Source: Cudoniella acicularis
Lineage: Eukaryota > Ascomycota > Leotiomycetes > Helotiales > Helotiaceae
Direction of reading: 5' to 3'
NCBI GenBank assembly: GCA_013054445.1
Contig: JAAMPI010000444.1
Coordinates: 1 to 37,669 of the forward strand
Length of the DNA stretch: 37,669 bases
The first letter of the stretch is position 1; the number at the start of each line of letters is the position of its first letter. The translations under genes were made by a program, and so were the position numbers. The notes under the pieces are model-generated. The model did no database searches. It was not told the origin of the DNA and worked only from the letters and a program-made list of their open reading frames with translations. Below, piece by piece: positions 1 through 10,703 of the stretch.

Positions 1-1265
1 CAACCTCAACCTCACCACCACCCTTCTCCACCCCGCTTGAAAAATCTCCTCACACAAAATCGCCCAAAACTGCATAAAATACCAAACCCCAATCAACCAT
101 CTCCCACACTTCGGGCCCGGCATCACAATTACCGCAACCGCGTGCATAATCCCAGACAATATAAACACAAGCATATTATTCACATATCTTACCAACAGCG
201 TATGCTGCTTCACCCCAAGAGTAGAGGAAATTAAGGAAGCATGTCCGGAAAACGAGCGCGCTACAGAGTGGTGCCAGAAGGATGACCACCAGCGGCGGAC
301 AGTGAAGGCGGAAAATATGGAGCCGTAGAGTTGTGGCCATTCTTGCGGTGTGTCGAGGAAAAAGGCGACGGAGAGGAGGGCGCAGATATCATGCGTGGCG
401 GAGAGGAGAAGGTAATCTGGGATTACTTGGTCGAGGGTTAGGTGGAGGCGGAGGAGGAGGTCGCGGGTTGTGAGCGGTGGGAGGTTGGTTTTTGAGAGGG
501 AAATAGTAGGGAGCAGCCGGCGAAGAAATATCGAGGAGCTGGGCGAGAAGTCTGTGTATGACCAAGAGGGTTGGTCGGTGGGCACATACCAGTAGTAGGG
601 GGAGTCGAAGTAGATACAAAGAGCGAGGTAGCGGAGCATCAGGATGATAAGTTTGTAGGCGACGAAAGAAAATCTGGATTGCAGAGATACTTTATTCGTT
701 GATGTGGGGTTTTCTTTTCCTTCGTTTTTGGGGCTGGTTTGCTGAGAGTGGTTGAAAGAGGTGGTGGTGTATGTTATGTCGTAGTTTTCCAGTGTGGGGA
801 TCTTGACTGTGCTGAGAGGTGTGCCGATATACCTCCCGTTAAACAGCATTTTCGCCGCATATCTCCAGTTCCGCTTTTTCACCTCTCCTCTTCCTCCTCC
901 ATAATTCTTCCCAATACTCTCCCCACTACCCTCAACCTCACTCTCCACATCATCATCCTTTTTCCTCCCAGCCACAACGAACTTTTTCTTTTCAGCAACC
1001 TGCCTCTCGTACAAACAATGATAAAAAGACATATGCGCTAAATAAATGAGAAAAAAACCTCGCCACAATGCCATTGAAGTAAAAATCGGGGGAAAAAGTC
1101 ATCAGCGTAGTAGATGACGGTGCATGTTGGGATTGCGATTAGGAGGAGGGTCGTTTTGGGGTTTTTTTGTGGGAGAGGACGGGAGAGGGAGTGCAGGCCG
1201 AGAGTTATGGCGAGGATGGCAGCGGAGACTGAGCGTGCTGAGGTGTAGGGGTCCCATTCGGGCAT
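1..1265 (-). CDS. Wax-synthase-like MBOAT acyltransferase, partial, with apparent 1-nt frameshift
   Basis: Reads leftward from ATG at 1265 (MPEWDPYTSARS) and runs off the left edge. The first 75 codons encode hydrophobic segments. They end at a stop at 1038, but a second frame starting just after the T5/C5 homopolymers (plus strand 1088-1097) stays open from there to base 1. That frame reads ALWRGFFLIYLAHMSFYHC, then a basic loop, then PQEWPQLYGSIFSAFTVRRWW, SFWHH and LSGIMHA. The last blocks are typical of the fungal wax-synthase/Tri7-like membrane-bound O-acyltransferases (MBOAT_2), with conserved RxWW and a His in the GIMHA segment. These are integral ER-type enzymes that move acyl groups onto alcohols or secondary metabolites. 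One extra T or C in the homopolymer would fuse the frames as YYADDFFPP...ALWRG, so the break is either a base-call error or a real frameshift. No intron fits between the frames. The substrate cannot be inferred. Confidence 0.72.
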
Positions 1266-2471
1266 TTTGTGTGTTTTTTGGGTTTTATTTGTTTAGTGGG
1301 GTGGAGATTGGGTGGTTGTGGAGGTGGAGGTGACCATTCTAGTCATGGTGTTTGTGCGGGGGAACTGAACGCTTCGAAATCGACAATTCTTTTGAAGCTG
1401 CAATGAAAATGAATGAAGTTCGATAAATCATCGTCGTAACCTAGAGCGAACTGCTTAAAAAAAAAAATATCGCAAAAATTGTGGGATAAGCGGCTGGGCT
1501 GCGATGATCACGATATCTTAGATCGTGAAGGAAGGATAAAAATAGTTGCGTCTGCATCATAGTGGAGACTTGGACCGTGGAGGTGGGAATTCTGCGTTCC
1601 TGCAGTTTCACAATCCTTTGTGTGAACATGAAGGATTTGAGCCTTAATCAGGTACTGGTGTATTGCGAGGATAGTTTACGATTATCTTTTACATCAAGTT
1701 ATCTCGTATAATTGTGGCGCACTTGCGAACCAAACCCTTGTTATGGAGATTTTTGCTGGTGCACTTTGTTAGTTAGTTGTCCATGCCTAGATGGCTGGCT
1801 GTGCTAATAAAATTCGTATAGTATTAGAACATGGGAGTTTGAGGTGGATCTCGTCGCAATATCGTAAATGAGGAAATGACCACAAGTTTACAAGTAGGAT
1901 TAGAGAATAATTGCGTGTAAAAAAATAACAAGAACCTTAATTACTGCTCTTGCGCGATAGAGCCCTAATTCAATCGAACTTGTTACATCGAACCAACACC
2001 GTCACCGATCCAAAACCACTGTAAGTACCAATACTCCTTCCTCCTGCTCCGTACGAAGGAGCAAACAGGCACCGAAATTGAAAACCTAACGTCCATACCT
2101 CTACAGTATGAGTCCGGTATTGGCTCCAGCGATGCAGGAGCTGCTGGATTGACGTCCTTACTCCATATTCACGATGCGATGAAGTAGTGCGGTGTCTTGA
2201 TAAGGTACCGGTACAAGTGGGGCGCAGGAAGAAGGACCAGCAACCCCGAAAGAGGAATCTGACGCGAACCTTAATCCAATCATCACGTACATGTTTCGGA
2301 GATGAAATCAAACTCTTCTAGCAATCATACATAGTAGGTACGTAGATTAAAACCCAAAAAATAGAACGGAAACGGAAACGTAAACCTCCCAGGGAACGAG
2401 AGATTGGATGCGTGCGCAACGATTTCCAGAAGAGGGAACTGAGGAAGTTCGATTAACGTACAGTACCCCAT
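1266..2471. other. Intergenic, no supported gene
   Basis: Upstream region of the acyltransferase. Open frames here (for example 1441-1629 and 1970-2311 on the minus strand) lack recognisable domains and start contexts, and I treat them as chance. It probably contains the promoter of the acyltransferase gene in its left part. Confidence 0.5.
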
Positions 2472-2738
2472 GAGCCTGTTGACAAAAGTCTGAGTTTTCT
2501 AGGGAATATTAAGCGATTTTTAGGCTTCGCGACCCCGCCCTTAGGCTTCTAAAAATCAAACTGATCGCGATCACTTTATTATAAATTAACCAGTGCTATT
2601 TGTTATACAAACTCCAGGAATTAGGATTTAAAATAGTCAAGAATACTTTCTATTTACTAACTTTTAAAAGTTTATGATTTTTTGATTTTGATTTTCTAGT
2701 AAAATACCCTAAAGACCCAGACTTTTGTCAGCAGGCTC
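2472..2738. mobile_element. MITE-like element with about 33-bp terminal inverted repeats
   Basis: The left end (2472-2504) begins GAGCCTGTTGACAAAAGTCT. The right end (2706-2738), read on the opposite strand, begins GAGCCTGCTGACAAAAGTCT. The two ends match over about 33 nt with a few mismatches, all the way to the CTAGGG/TTAGGG inner edge. The 267-bp body is AT-rich and has no coding capacity. Size, long TIRs and lack of an ORF fit a miniature inverted-repeat transposable element mobilised in trans. I cannot see a convincing target-site duplication in the flanks (ccccat / gttag), so the superfamily is open. Confidence 0.75.
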
Positions 2739-3350
2739 GTTAGATCGCCAAGCAGTTTCCTTCTTTTGATACCACCCGCCGCCACATCACTGTAAGCGAA
2801 AAAAGCCACGCAGCCCTCAGCCGGCCGCAGGATCACGGCTGGGTCGTTTGAGCGCAATACAATACCTTAATTGGAAGATCCCTTCGTTGGTTCGTTCCCT
2901 TTTCACCAGTCACTGCTGGGGAAAAAACGTAACCTGCGAAATGCTGTGGACGTGAAGGAAGGATTTCAGATGAAGCGTCGAAGCCACTTAGACCCGCCTC
3001 CTCACGAGCGATCAACTCCACCAATTCCCTCGACCACCGAGTCGGCTGATATTACATTCTATTCTAAGGCATGTTGGATGGACATGTCAGGAAACGTAGG
3101 GGGCGAGGGGAAGTTGGGGAAGGCAAGAATTTTTATAAAGGACTTGTGAATGTACAGTGAGAGATCTTTTTTTTCTCCAATTCAATTCACTTTCATCTTC
3201 TTCAGCATCTTCAACATTCTTTCATTCCTCAGCTTTCCTACATTTCTATCATTACTTTCGCTTCTTTCCAATCTTCCTCTCATCCTCAATCAATTCAACA
3301 AACAACTACCTTCTTTTCCAACTAACCCAACCAAAAAACCAACCGTCAAC
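2739..3350 (+). promoter_or_regulatory. Promoter and 5' leader of the small secreted protein gene
   Basis: A TATAAA box lies at 3134-3139. It is followed by a long pyrimidine-rich leader (about 3168-3340, full of TTC/CTT runs) ending in CCGTCAACATG. TATA plus a CT-rich leader is typical of strongly expressed fungal genes. Open frames overlapping this stretch (2871-3149, 3150-3419) look like by-products of its composition. Confidence 0.6.
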
Positions 3351-3750
3351 ATGCAAGTAAGTCGCCTCCTCCTCCCTCCTTCACCACCACCTTACTTCCA
3401 TTCCTCGATCAGCAAATAACTAACAAACACAGTTCTCATTCACCATCATCGTCCTCGCCGTCGCCACCGCCGTCTCAGCAGGAGGCAGCTTCGGCAACTG
3501 CGGTCTCGGAGGACCCTGCACCAAGCGCAGCTTGCCAACTGCTCTTCCCCGCTCCTGGATGTCTGGCTACGTCAATGAGCGCACTGCTGCCCCTGAGCCG
3601 GTCGCTGCTCCTGTTGCTGAGCCTGTTGTCGTTGTACATCTCTCTACTTTCCTTCCTTCCTTCCTTCTTCCCCTCCCCCTTTCCTCACCTCTCCCCTTCC
3701 ATTCCTTTTATCTTCACATCAAACAGAGACTGATTGAGTGGATACAGTAA
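3351..3750 (+). CDS. Small secreted protein with possible Kex2 cleavage site
   Basis: Model: exon 3351-3356 (ATG CAA only), intron 3357-3432 (GTAAGT...CTAAC...CAG), exon 3433-3633, intron 3634-3726 (GTACAT...CAG), exon 3727-3750; 76 aa. The N-terminus MQFSFTIIVLAVATAVSA is a clear signal peptide. It is followed by GGSFGNCGLGGPCTKR, with two cysteines and a dibasic KR that could be cut by Kex2, then a Pro/Ala/Val-rich tail (EPVAAPVAEPVVV). The second intron is 93 nt and in frame, so reading through it would add a 31-residue segment without a stop; either form is possible. The CT-rich leader and TATA box suggest strong expression. I do not recognise a family. A secreted peptide, an effector-like protein or a wall-associated peptide are all compatible. 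Confidence 0.68.
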
Positions 3751-4090
3751 ACTAAGCAACACCCGTCTCCTCAACATCGACAGCCGCTAGCGGCTTCTCA
3801 TCATCGCATCAGTATAGCATAGCATCGCATAGCATAGCATCGTTCGCATAGGCATTGTTTTTTTGATTTTCATTTGTTGTTTTGGATTGGATCGGATTAT
3901 ACTATACTGTTTTACCTTCAGCGAGGGTAAAAAAGTAGTTGTTTGTTCATAAGAGGGATTGGGATTTTAGGGCTTGGCTTCAATTTATACCCCTCTGTTT
4001 CTTTTCTCTCAGAAGGAAGATCTACTGGTTGACCATTAGACCTAGCTGGGTTTTGAATATCTCACTTTATATATAAAACATTTGTGTTTG
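3751..4090. repeat. 3' region with short AGCAT/GCATA repeats
   Basis: Presumed 3' untranslated region of the secreted-protein gene. Between about 3800 and 3852 the sequence is an irregular array of AGCAT/GCATA/GCATC pentamers. No gene is seen in the rest of the stretch. Confidence 0.5.
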
Positions 4091-4660
4091 CTACAAATTC
4101 GTTTTTGCCTGCTTCGCTTTGGCTTGACAATGTTTTCTCCCTACAGTAAGTGTATCGAGAATATAATTGCCATTACCAGGTGATAAAGCAGCGCTCTTCA
4201 GTTCGAAACACCCATCTGCCTCCTTCAGTAACTCTTCCCAGTCGGATAAAGTTCGCTGACGGAAACCAAAGTATGAAAGCATAGTCAAGTCCATCGACCC
4301 TCAGATGCTGACAGTATCACTATCTCAAAATATGCTTTCAATAATGATGATTGATTTTCTTCTCTCTATATATGATGAAAGACTCCCGAGTTCAGGTAGA
4401 CACGAGTCATTAGTCATCAACCGCGCCCCTTTCTTCAACACCGGATTTTTATTCTGGAAGATCTTGATACGATAGACATCTGTCCGGTGATAGAATATAG
4501 CCTGGAAAAAAGAGACTTCTCCTTCCTTAATCGGCTGTGGCGTCAACATATCGTGTCTCATAAATGTAACGCGATCAGAGATATCAGCAGGGACATGTTT
4601 AGGTCTATCGACGATAACAGCCTTGAAATTCTGCAAGATGGATTTTAGGTCTAGGAAGCG
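4091..4660 (-). pseudogene. O-methyltransferase C-terminal remnant
   Basis: Two blocks in the same minus-strand frame resemble the C-terminal half of fungal SAM-dependent O-methyltransferases (PF00891 type). The upstream block (4660 to about 4345) carries SRFLDLKSILQNF, then DISDRVTFMRHDMLTPQPI, then YHRTDVYRIKIFQN (the catalytic-His region, normally HNWSD), then GARLMTNDSCLPE. The downstream block (4294-4091) carries SMDLTMLSYFG and LSDWEELLKEADGCFELK. About 55 nt with two in-frame stops separate the blocks. They end in an AG but have no GT where the donor should be, so this looks like an old intron with a lost donor. The N-terminal half, including the glycine-rich SAM loop, is absent and there is no usable ATG. 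A dead fragment, possibly a secondary-metabolism remnant. Confidence 0.75.
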
Positions 4661-5183
4661 TGAGTAATTTACTAACGTTCTATACTTATTGTAAGATTAC
4701 TATTAATTATAGTTATTTCCGTTCATTCAATATTACACTATGAGTATACTTCGTTGCCTCAATAGAATTTCTTTTTTTTTTTTAAAAAAAAAGAAAAGGT
4801 ATCAAGAGACTAACATGAACTAGATAGAACATTCACAGCTCACTATTAGACGACTCATCATCGACTACTAGATCTAGATCACTAACTAAATTATCGTAAG
4901 ACCCCAGTGAATCATTTCCTGGCTACTCTACTCCACTTTTGTATACTTCTCCTTTATCTGACAAATTTGGCGCCTTGAACAGTTTATTTAAATTAGAAAG
5001 AATATTAGAGATGTGATCAGTACAGGGACAGAGCTTACCATATTTCTGCACACCCTTCCATCTCCTGGAAACTGAGCTCTATATTACGATTAGTATTTGG
5101 ATCCGTAAAAGTAATCGAGTTTTCTGAACTGCTGTTAGCCTTGAAATTCTTATCTAGCAAGTAGATGGCTACAATATTTTATA
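4661..5183. other. AT-rich intergenic
   Basis: Contains an oligo-T/oligo-A foldback (about 4770-4798). No recognisable N-terminal half of the methyltransferase is present. A short minus-strand stretch after 5170 could hold an extra 3' exon of the neighbouring gene, but the phases do not fit cleanly. Confidence 0.4.
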
Positions 5184-6850
5184 TTAGGCAGAGGCAAGAA
5201 AAAGGTATCTTACGAAATGTTCGCTCCCATAGATAGAAATAAACCCGACTGCCGCCGTGAACCAGCCAGAATTTCTTAGTTCGTATACTTCTACTCTCAT
5301 ATTATCAGCTAAAGCGAAACCGTCATCAATCAAATTTTCTGCCTTTGTATAGATTCGTATGCGACGGAAGAGGGAAAGTTCGTCGACGTCATCTGGATCA
5401 TTGCCGCGTTTGCGTTTCCGAGAAGTCCTCAGTGGTGGTTGAGGTCCCAAAAATGGCTTGACCGAGCCTGAGGGTGATTTAGAAAGTGAAACGTTCTTAA
5501 GATCAGGTTCTGGATCGCTGTCTAGGTTTTCCACTCGGCGAAAAATGAGTCCACAGTTTTGGCTGCACAAATTTCATCAGCGTTAAATGTATCGCAAATG
5601 GGGATCGAGGAGAGAAATCACCATTCGATATCTTCCTCGATACCCCTAAGGCAAGCCGTTTTGCAGGTTGGACAACTGCTAGTTGGCGAGGCTTTTCGTT
5701 TAAATACCATGCTAATCTCCACTCGTTGGCCCGGAGAGAAACACACGTCCCAATCACTTGCGAGGTTGACATCCTTCTTTGTGATCGAATCTTGGATGGC
5801 AAAGTCTCCCCTTTCGATCACTTCGGCTGCGCTGCCTATTCTTTTAAAATTCACTTTGAGGAAGGTCACTAGAGCCTATTAGTGTGTTTTAGTGAAGTCG
5901 AGACTCGCACCACCGTGAAATCGAAACTTGCCTCGGCAGATCGTATGAACTCTAGATGAAAAGGAGCACTCTTGCCTAAAGCATCAACAAAATATACAGG
6001 CTGTTGCCGCTCAACTTGGCCTGGTATTCTTTTGATGACTTTTTGTATGTCGAGGACCACTTGGAACACTTGGATGTTTGTCTGCCTGTAGTAACATCAA
6101 ACTTTGAACTATTACATTCCACGGAAGAATAAGAGACTTACAGCACCCTAGTTGTCATCTCTAATAGTCTCTTCCCCTGCTCAATCCCACTAGGCAAAAA
6201 ATCAACACAACTCTTTCAATTATGGAAACAAAAAAGGACCGAGTCTTACATTTGGACGGTTCCTGCAATAGTTGATAGCCGCTGCATACAGCTAAAATAA
6301 GACTCTTGGACTTTCCCAGAAAGGGTTTGGTTTTGTTGATCTTGACGTTTCCCGTGGATTGTTGCCGATCCCCTGTTAACTTGAATCAGCACAGGAACGA
6401 TTGCTCAACTTAAAGTCCTTACATCTGCATAACCATGAGCAACAACTGTATTGACTCCGTATGTCCCACCAAATCAGCCTTAAACTTTGCGACATCCTCT
6501 TTCTTACACACCGCCCACTTAATTTTCATCCATCCATCCTTCAACCTGGAACTCGAACCCCCAGCTCGAAGATGAGGCTGATACTTCTGCACCTTCTTCC
6601 AGAAGTCATCGATAGTCCGCTGACACTGTGCTGCTGCCTGTTGAAGAGCGATAACCTCTGCGGTCTGCGTTGGATCGACTTCTAGTCGTTTGACTCGAAG
6701 GAGAGCTGTTTCTAGTGTGTATAGCTGCCGGACGACTTCTCGATATTCCGAGCTGGCGTCTCCGCTCTCTCGCAGGGCGTCAATCACGGTCGAGACGAGC
6801 TCGATAGCAGCAATGAAGTCACCTACTGAGAATCCGAACCCGACAGACAT
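5184..6850 (-). CDS. Fungal ULD_2-type protein with helical N-terminal domain (6 exons)
   Basis: Exons: 6850-6423, 6372-6250, 6189-6142, 6085-5932, 5875-5622, 5562-5184; 461 aa, all phases consistent. The N-terminus MSVGFGFSVGDFIAAIELV plus the helical stretch to about residue 140 is the conserved start of a family that often precedes STAND-like modules in fungi. Residues about 215-330 (ERQQPVYFVDALGK, FHLEFIRSAE, IERGDFAIQD, W..CFSPGQRVE) match the ubiquitin-like ULD_2 domain. A CxxC...CxxC pair (SCPTC ... ECQNC) follows and could bind zinc, then a basic RKRKRG stretch. The fourth intron (5876-5931) starts with GCAAGT instead of GT. The C-terminus is uncertain, because a GTAAGA donor just before the stop could add a short exon. 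The function of the family is unknown; a role in heterokaryon or immune-like signalling is only suggested by the N-terminal resemblance. Confidence 0.8.
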
Positions 6851-8451
6851 CTTAAGAAACAGCTCGAAACACTGTGAGAGGCATCCATTTATTGCTATGG
6901 ACTGTTTGCTGCGAAAACTCTGGTCTGAAATATAGTGAGCCTTCTAGGTGCGCAGGTACTGAGGCTGAGTTTATGCACGCCGACAGTTTAGGATGGTTAA
7001 GCACAGCCGCAGCTCCACCACCGAGCTTTTATCACTCCTGATACTCATAAAAGGGTCTTATCCGAGCTTTAAGGCCTACTACTATACTGGAAATCGTCAT
7101 CAGCAACGTAAATTCATGCAAGGTCGCCACACGGGTTAGTACCTTAATTCAAAGCGACCAACGATTTTTAGTTAATACGAAACGACCCCGCACATTCATA
7201 ATAATTACGACGTAATCTCACTTATGTAATTATTTGCCAAGCTTATAGCTGTTCAGGACTGTGGCTGACACGAGGCTAAACCGCACTATGCGCGGCCTTG
7301 ACCAATAGCGAGCGAACACCAGATCAGCGCTAATATCTTATTACCTACAGGCTGAGTAAATGCTTTATGGCGATACTAAAGTAAGAGACAGCCTGTGTCG
7401 ATGGTGTTGAGGTCCGTAGAGTCTATGTTTGGGGAGGGAATGCTATAGAGAGGGTGAGGTCTACTGGAATGTTCTATACAGATAATGTCGATCCTCAGGC
7501 AGAAACTCACTCTCGTATAGAGCTAATTGTTGCGACTAAGGATATATGGAAGTGAAGTTGGGTTGCTAAAAGAGTGTGAATTGCAAGTCTAGTCTAGTCT
7601 ACAGAACNGCTTTTGGTGGGAGCTGTGTCCCTTATTTATAGGCTTCCGGTGCCCACATGCTACCGAGGTTCCTGCTCATATTCCTACGTATAAACTATAG
7701 TAATAGCTTATGCCTTGGTCCGCATGATCGATGACACCGTAGGATCTAAAGGCATAATCATCATAGTCACTTCCTTTGAATCCTTCGGGTGGCGACCCTG
7801 AGCACGTGACTGGAATCGCTTCCTCAACAATTTCACTGCAGTAATGATTCAATGTGACTTTAGAAGAATACTAGAGATTTTCTGAATTTTACAACTTCTG
7901 ATAATGAATTATGATACCGAATCAGTTATATAGAATCACAATAAGTATTGTTAATATTTGAGCATCTAAATTTATTCCCTTTGCCTTGCTCTCTTCTAGG
8001 GCAGCCTTCTCCTTGTACACATCAACAAAGGAATGCACAAAAGTTCCAGAGCGCAAGCCTATATTCATAAGGGGCTTTGTGGTGGGTTTTATGTTTTTCA
8101 ACGCGGCGATCAATGCAATTAATGCACTTTGTTTATAGCAGGTTTAAAGACATGGATAATGTCCTGTTGTGGAAAGATTGAGGGGATTATGGCTCGTGCA
8201 TCACTCAAGCGAACCCCTTTGAAGTTTCTCACGTGGCGAGGTAAGTTTTACTCTTTACGTATGAATTGCTGGAGCCTAGAACTTTACCTGGGTAATTGAA
8301 TTTCAATTTAATGACATACAAAGAATCCTCAAGTGTTGGATAGTATGTCATTTGATGGAAAATACAATGCCACCTACCTCTTCCATTACAATCCACGTAA
8401 AGAGGGGTTGCGGGGTAATACACAACTCAGGAGGCTGTTTAGAAGATGTAA
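6851..8451. other. Long intergenic stretch, one ambiguous base
   Basis: No supported gene in 1.6 kb. It includes the promoter of the ULD_2 gene at the left, an n at 7607, and a minus-strand open stretch around 8130-7922. That stretch reads like a protein fragment (SGTFVHSFVDVYKEKAALEE) but has no ATG and I do not recognise it. Confidence 0.4.
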
Positions 8452-8745
8452 TGCAGTTGGTATTTTTTAGGATCAGAGAGTTGACGACTTCTTGCATATA
8501 TGCAGTTGGTAGTTGGTGTTTTCCGGCATTTTTTGAAGTTGTAATTTATGCAGTTAAAAGTTTGTGATTAGTTGCATTATCTGCAGTAGTAATTTATGCA
8601 GTTGGATGTTGGTGATTTCTTGCATATCTGCAGTAGCAATATCTGTAGTTGGTAATTCCCGCATTATCTGAAGTTGCAATCATGCAGTTGGAAGTTCGTA
8701 TTATCCGTAGTGGTAATTATGCAGTTGGAAGTTGGTGATCTCTCG
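8452..8745. repeat. Degenerate 48-bp minisatellite
   Basis: About six imperfect copies of a unit that begins TGCAGTTGGAAGTTGGTGAT and continues TTCTTGCATTATCTGCAGTAGTAATTTA. Copies start near 8452, 8502, 8549, 8597, 8683 and 8719. Some are truncated and spacing varies, so the array is old. It codes for nothing visible on either strand. Confidence 0.72.
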
Positions 8746-9453
8746 CCGTTCAGGATTGGTGGAATGAACGGGCCGAGTTCGCGCTACCAAGTAGGACGAT
8801 TGGTCCCTAATATGTACGAAGGAGTCTCTATGCATGCACCTATTTCACACCACTTTATTGCCCAGTGGGTGGCAAAGTGAACGGCACTCTCCTTGCCAGA
8901 TGATCCCCCTGTCAAGCCTCAAATGCGAAAGCAATTGACAAGAGATTGCGTTTCATCTTCGTTGCTCCGATATCAATTATTTCAGAAGAGCATTACGCAA
9001 CCCCTGGCCTCACGAAGTCAATGGTTGCTGACAAGGCTGAAAGAGAATCAGGGTTGAATAGTGGGGAAAGATGGAGTGTAAGACTGCACGACGACAGCTT
9101 AGACGGCAGACTACCTCAAAGTCCCGAGGGGCGCTAAATATTGTAGCTACGGCAACATTCGAATACAGCTGTTTTCGCGAGTTGAATGGGGCAATACAAA
9201 GCAATCATGCACCATAGTCTATCCGCTACTGTGCCCAGCAATCTGATTGATGTTGTCGTTGATACTGCTGCCAAAAATACTACTCGCTTTATAACCTTCG
9301 TGCAATGCTCCACGTGCGGTGGATTCTTCGTTTCGGCAGAGCGGGTTGTCGTAAGTGTCATGTTTAACCCTTGGCTCCGCGTCTCGTAGAAGGCTTAGAA
9401 AATGCTTATCTCTCAATTTTAGTTCTTATCCAGCCTCAGTTGCAACTTGGAGT
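8746..9453. other. Intergenic, no supported gene
   Basis: Several overlapping open frames on both strands (9010-9416) have no domain or start context that favours one over another. The right end is the presumed promoter of the C2H2 gene. Confidence 0.4.
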
Positions 9454-10134
9454 ATGTGGATGAGCGCCTTACCGCGCGTGTGGGCAATGCCGGACTTGTC
9501 GTACGAAGATCGTGCCAAAGACGTTGCGAATGATTTGCAGACACGGACCAGAATGGAAGATCAATGGCGTCAAAGCACAGCTGTCAATCGTCAACAAGCC
9601 ATGATCTCACCATTAGGTGACGAACGCGCGCGAATCGAGCTGGAAAGGTCACAATCGAGATCAGAGCGACAGCAAGATTCTCAAGAGTCTCCTCAGAGTG
9701 TGGGTGTTGGTGATGACACGACAGAAGAGGAACTGCAAGCAAGAATGATATCTCAGTCAATGCGGCGGGTGTCCACACTTGAGAATGAAGTTCCAAGGTG
9801 CTGGGAACACGATTGCAATGGACGAGAATTTTCTACATGGAGCAATCTCGCACGACACAGGCGAGAAAAGTCCAAGGATCATGTCCGATCCCGATATCCA
9901 CTATGTGGGATGTCTTTCAGTCGGAAAGTCGTATTGGTAAATCACGTTCGCAGGCGGACATGTGAACGAAATCGTCGAGAGTCTGTGTGTAAAGGCATCG
10001 CGAAGGCACCGGGTCTCAGGGCAGAGATTTTGGTCCAGTACATAACATCAGAGCATTTAGAGTTGACAGTAAAGTGGTATGCAATTCATCTACCTGCAAA
10101 GCGGGCGGACAACGCCTGTGCCTCCCGCCCGTGA
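9454..10134 (+). CDS. C2H2 zinc-finger protein with a damaged second finger
   Basis: Single open frame. In-frame ATGs at 9454, 9460 and 9487 are all possible; 9454 has an A at -3. The frame is open further upstream to 9355, so a 5' exon is possible. The middle is polar and charged (Glu/Arg/Gln/Ser-rich). Near the C-terminus, CWEHDCNGREFSTWSNLARH then H seven residues later forms finger 1 (C-x4-C-x13-H-x7-H). Finger 2 follows as RSRYPLCGMSFSRK...NH....C, where the first cysteine ligand is replaced by Tyr (TAT; a single G-to-A from TGT). Fungal proteins with this C.EH.CNGR.FS...N...H arrangement are usually predicted regulators. With the lost ligand and the nearby pseudogenes it may be a decaying copy. 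Confidence 0.55.
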   Translation: MWMSALPRVWAMPDLSYEDRAKDVANDLQTRTRMEDQWRQSTAVNRQQAMISPLGDERARIELERSQSRSERQQDSQESPQSVGVGDDTTEEELQARMISQSMRRVSTLENEVPRCWEHDCNGREFSTWSNLARHRREKSKDHVRSRYPLCGMSFSRKVVLVNHVRRRTCERNRRESVCKGIAKAPGLRAEILVQYITSEHLELTVKWYAIHLPAKRADNACASRP

Positions 10135-10703
10135 AGACTTTAAGCTTTGATCCTCTGCCGTGAGCTCCCGCCAGGACGAAGAATCACTATGCACAATCAA
10201 CAGATCAGGGCAGCGCTGACTGGTGGAATCGCAGACGAGGTCGACTTCGTAATCATAAGCTGGAGACCACGGGTGGTTGGTATGCAGTACCCGCCCGTAC
10301 TGTACATTATCGTTAGAAAAGCCCGCATGAGCTCCAAAGATGAGCATAATCTCATCCTCGGCATAAGAAAGTACGAAAGTACGAAAGATAATGCACTTGT
10401 ACTCCACTGCGATCACTGTCCCTACCAAGGTGAAGCCTATCTGACTAGCTGCTGCTTAAGCTCCTCAGCCGTTCTCCACGAACGTACCGTGCGTCCGACT
10501 AGCTGTTTTCGTGACCCTAACGGAGTCGGGACAATATGTTTACATGCCGCTGTGTTCTGTCACCGACTTGTTTCAACTTGTGTTGATCTTTGTCACGCGA
10601 TAGGTTCTATTCGATCGCCATAAGAAGTCATGCCAGGTCTCGGCCAAGTCAATACCCAATTCTAGGTTGTCTTGTTTGCAACGATTTCGATTTGGCTAAA
10701 ACA
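10135..10703. other. Intergenic between C2H2 gene and P450 pseudogene
   Basis: Open frames on both strands overlap here (10147-10623 plus, 10090-10428 minus). Neither encodes anything I recognise and they exclude each other. No feature is supported. Confidence 0.4.

Noticed and set aside
1970..2311. 113-codon minus-strand open frame
   Set aside because: No domain, no signal peptide, unusual composition, isolated in intergenic DNA.
3351..3750. Alpha-type mating pheromone precursor
   Set aside because: One KR site and no repeated pheromone-like decapeptides; only signal peptide and Kex2-like site are shared.
8452..8745. CRISPR-like array
   Set aside because: Adjacent degenerate tandem copies without unique spacers, in a eukaryotic genome.
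10090..10623. Overlapping open frames on both strands (112 and 158 codons)
   Set aside because: They exclude each other, have no recognisable content and lie between a decaying C2H2 gene and a P450 pseudogene.
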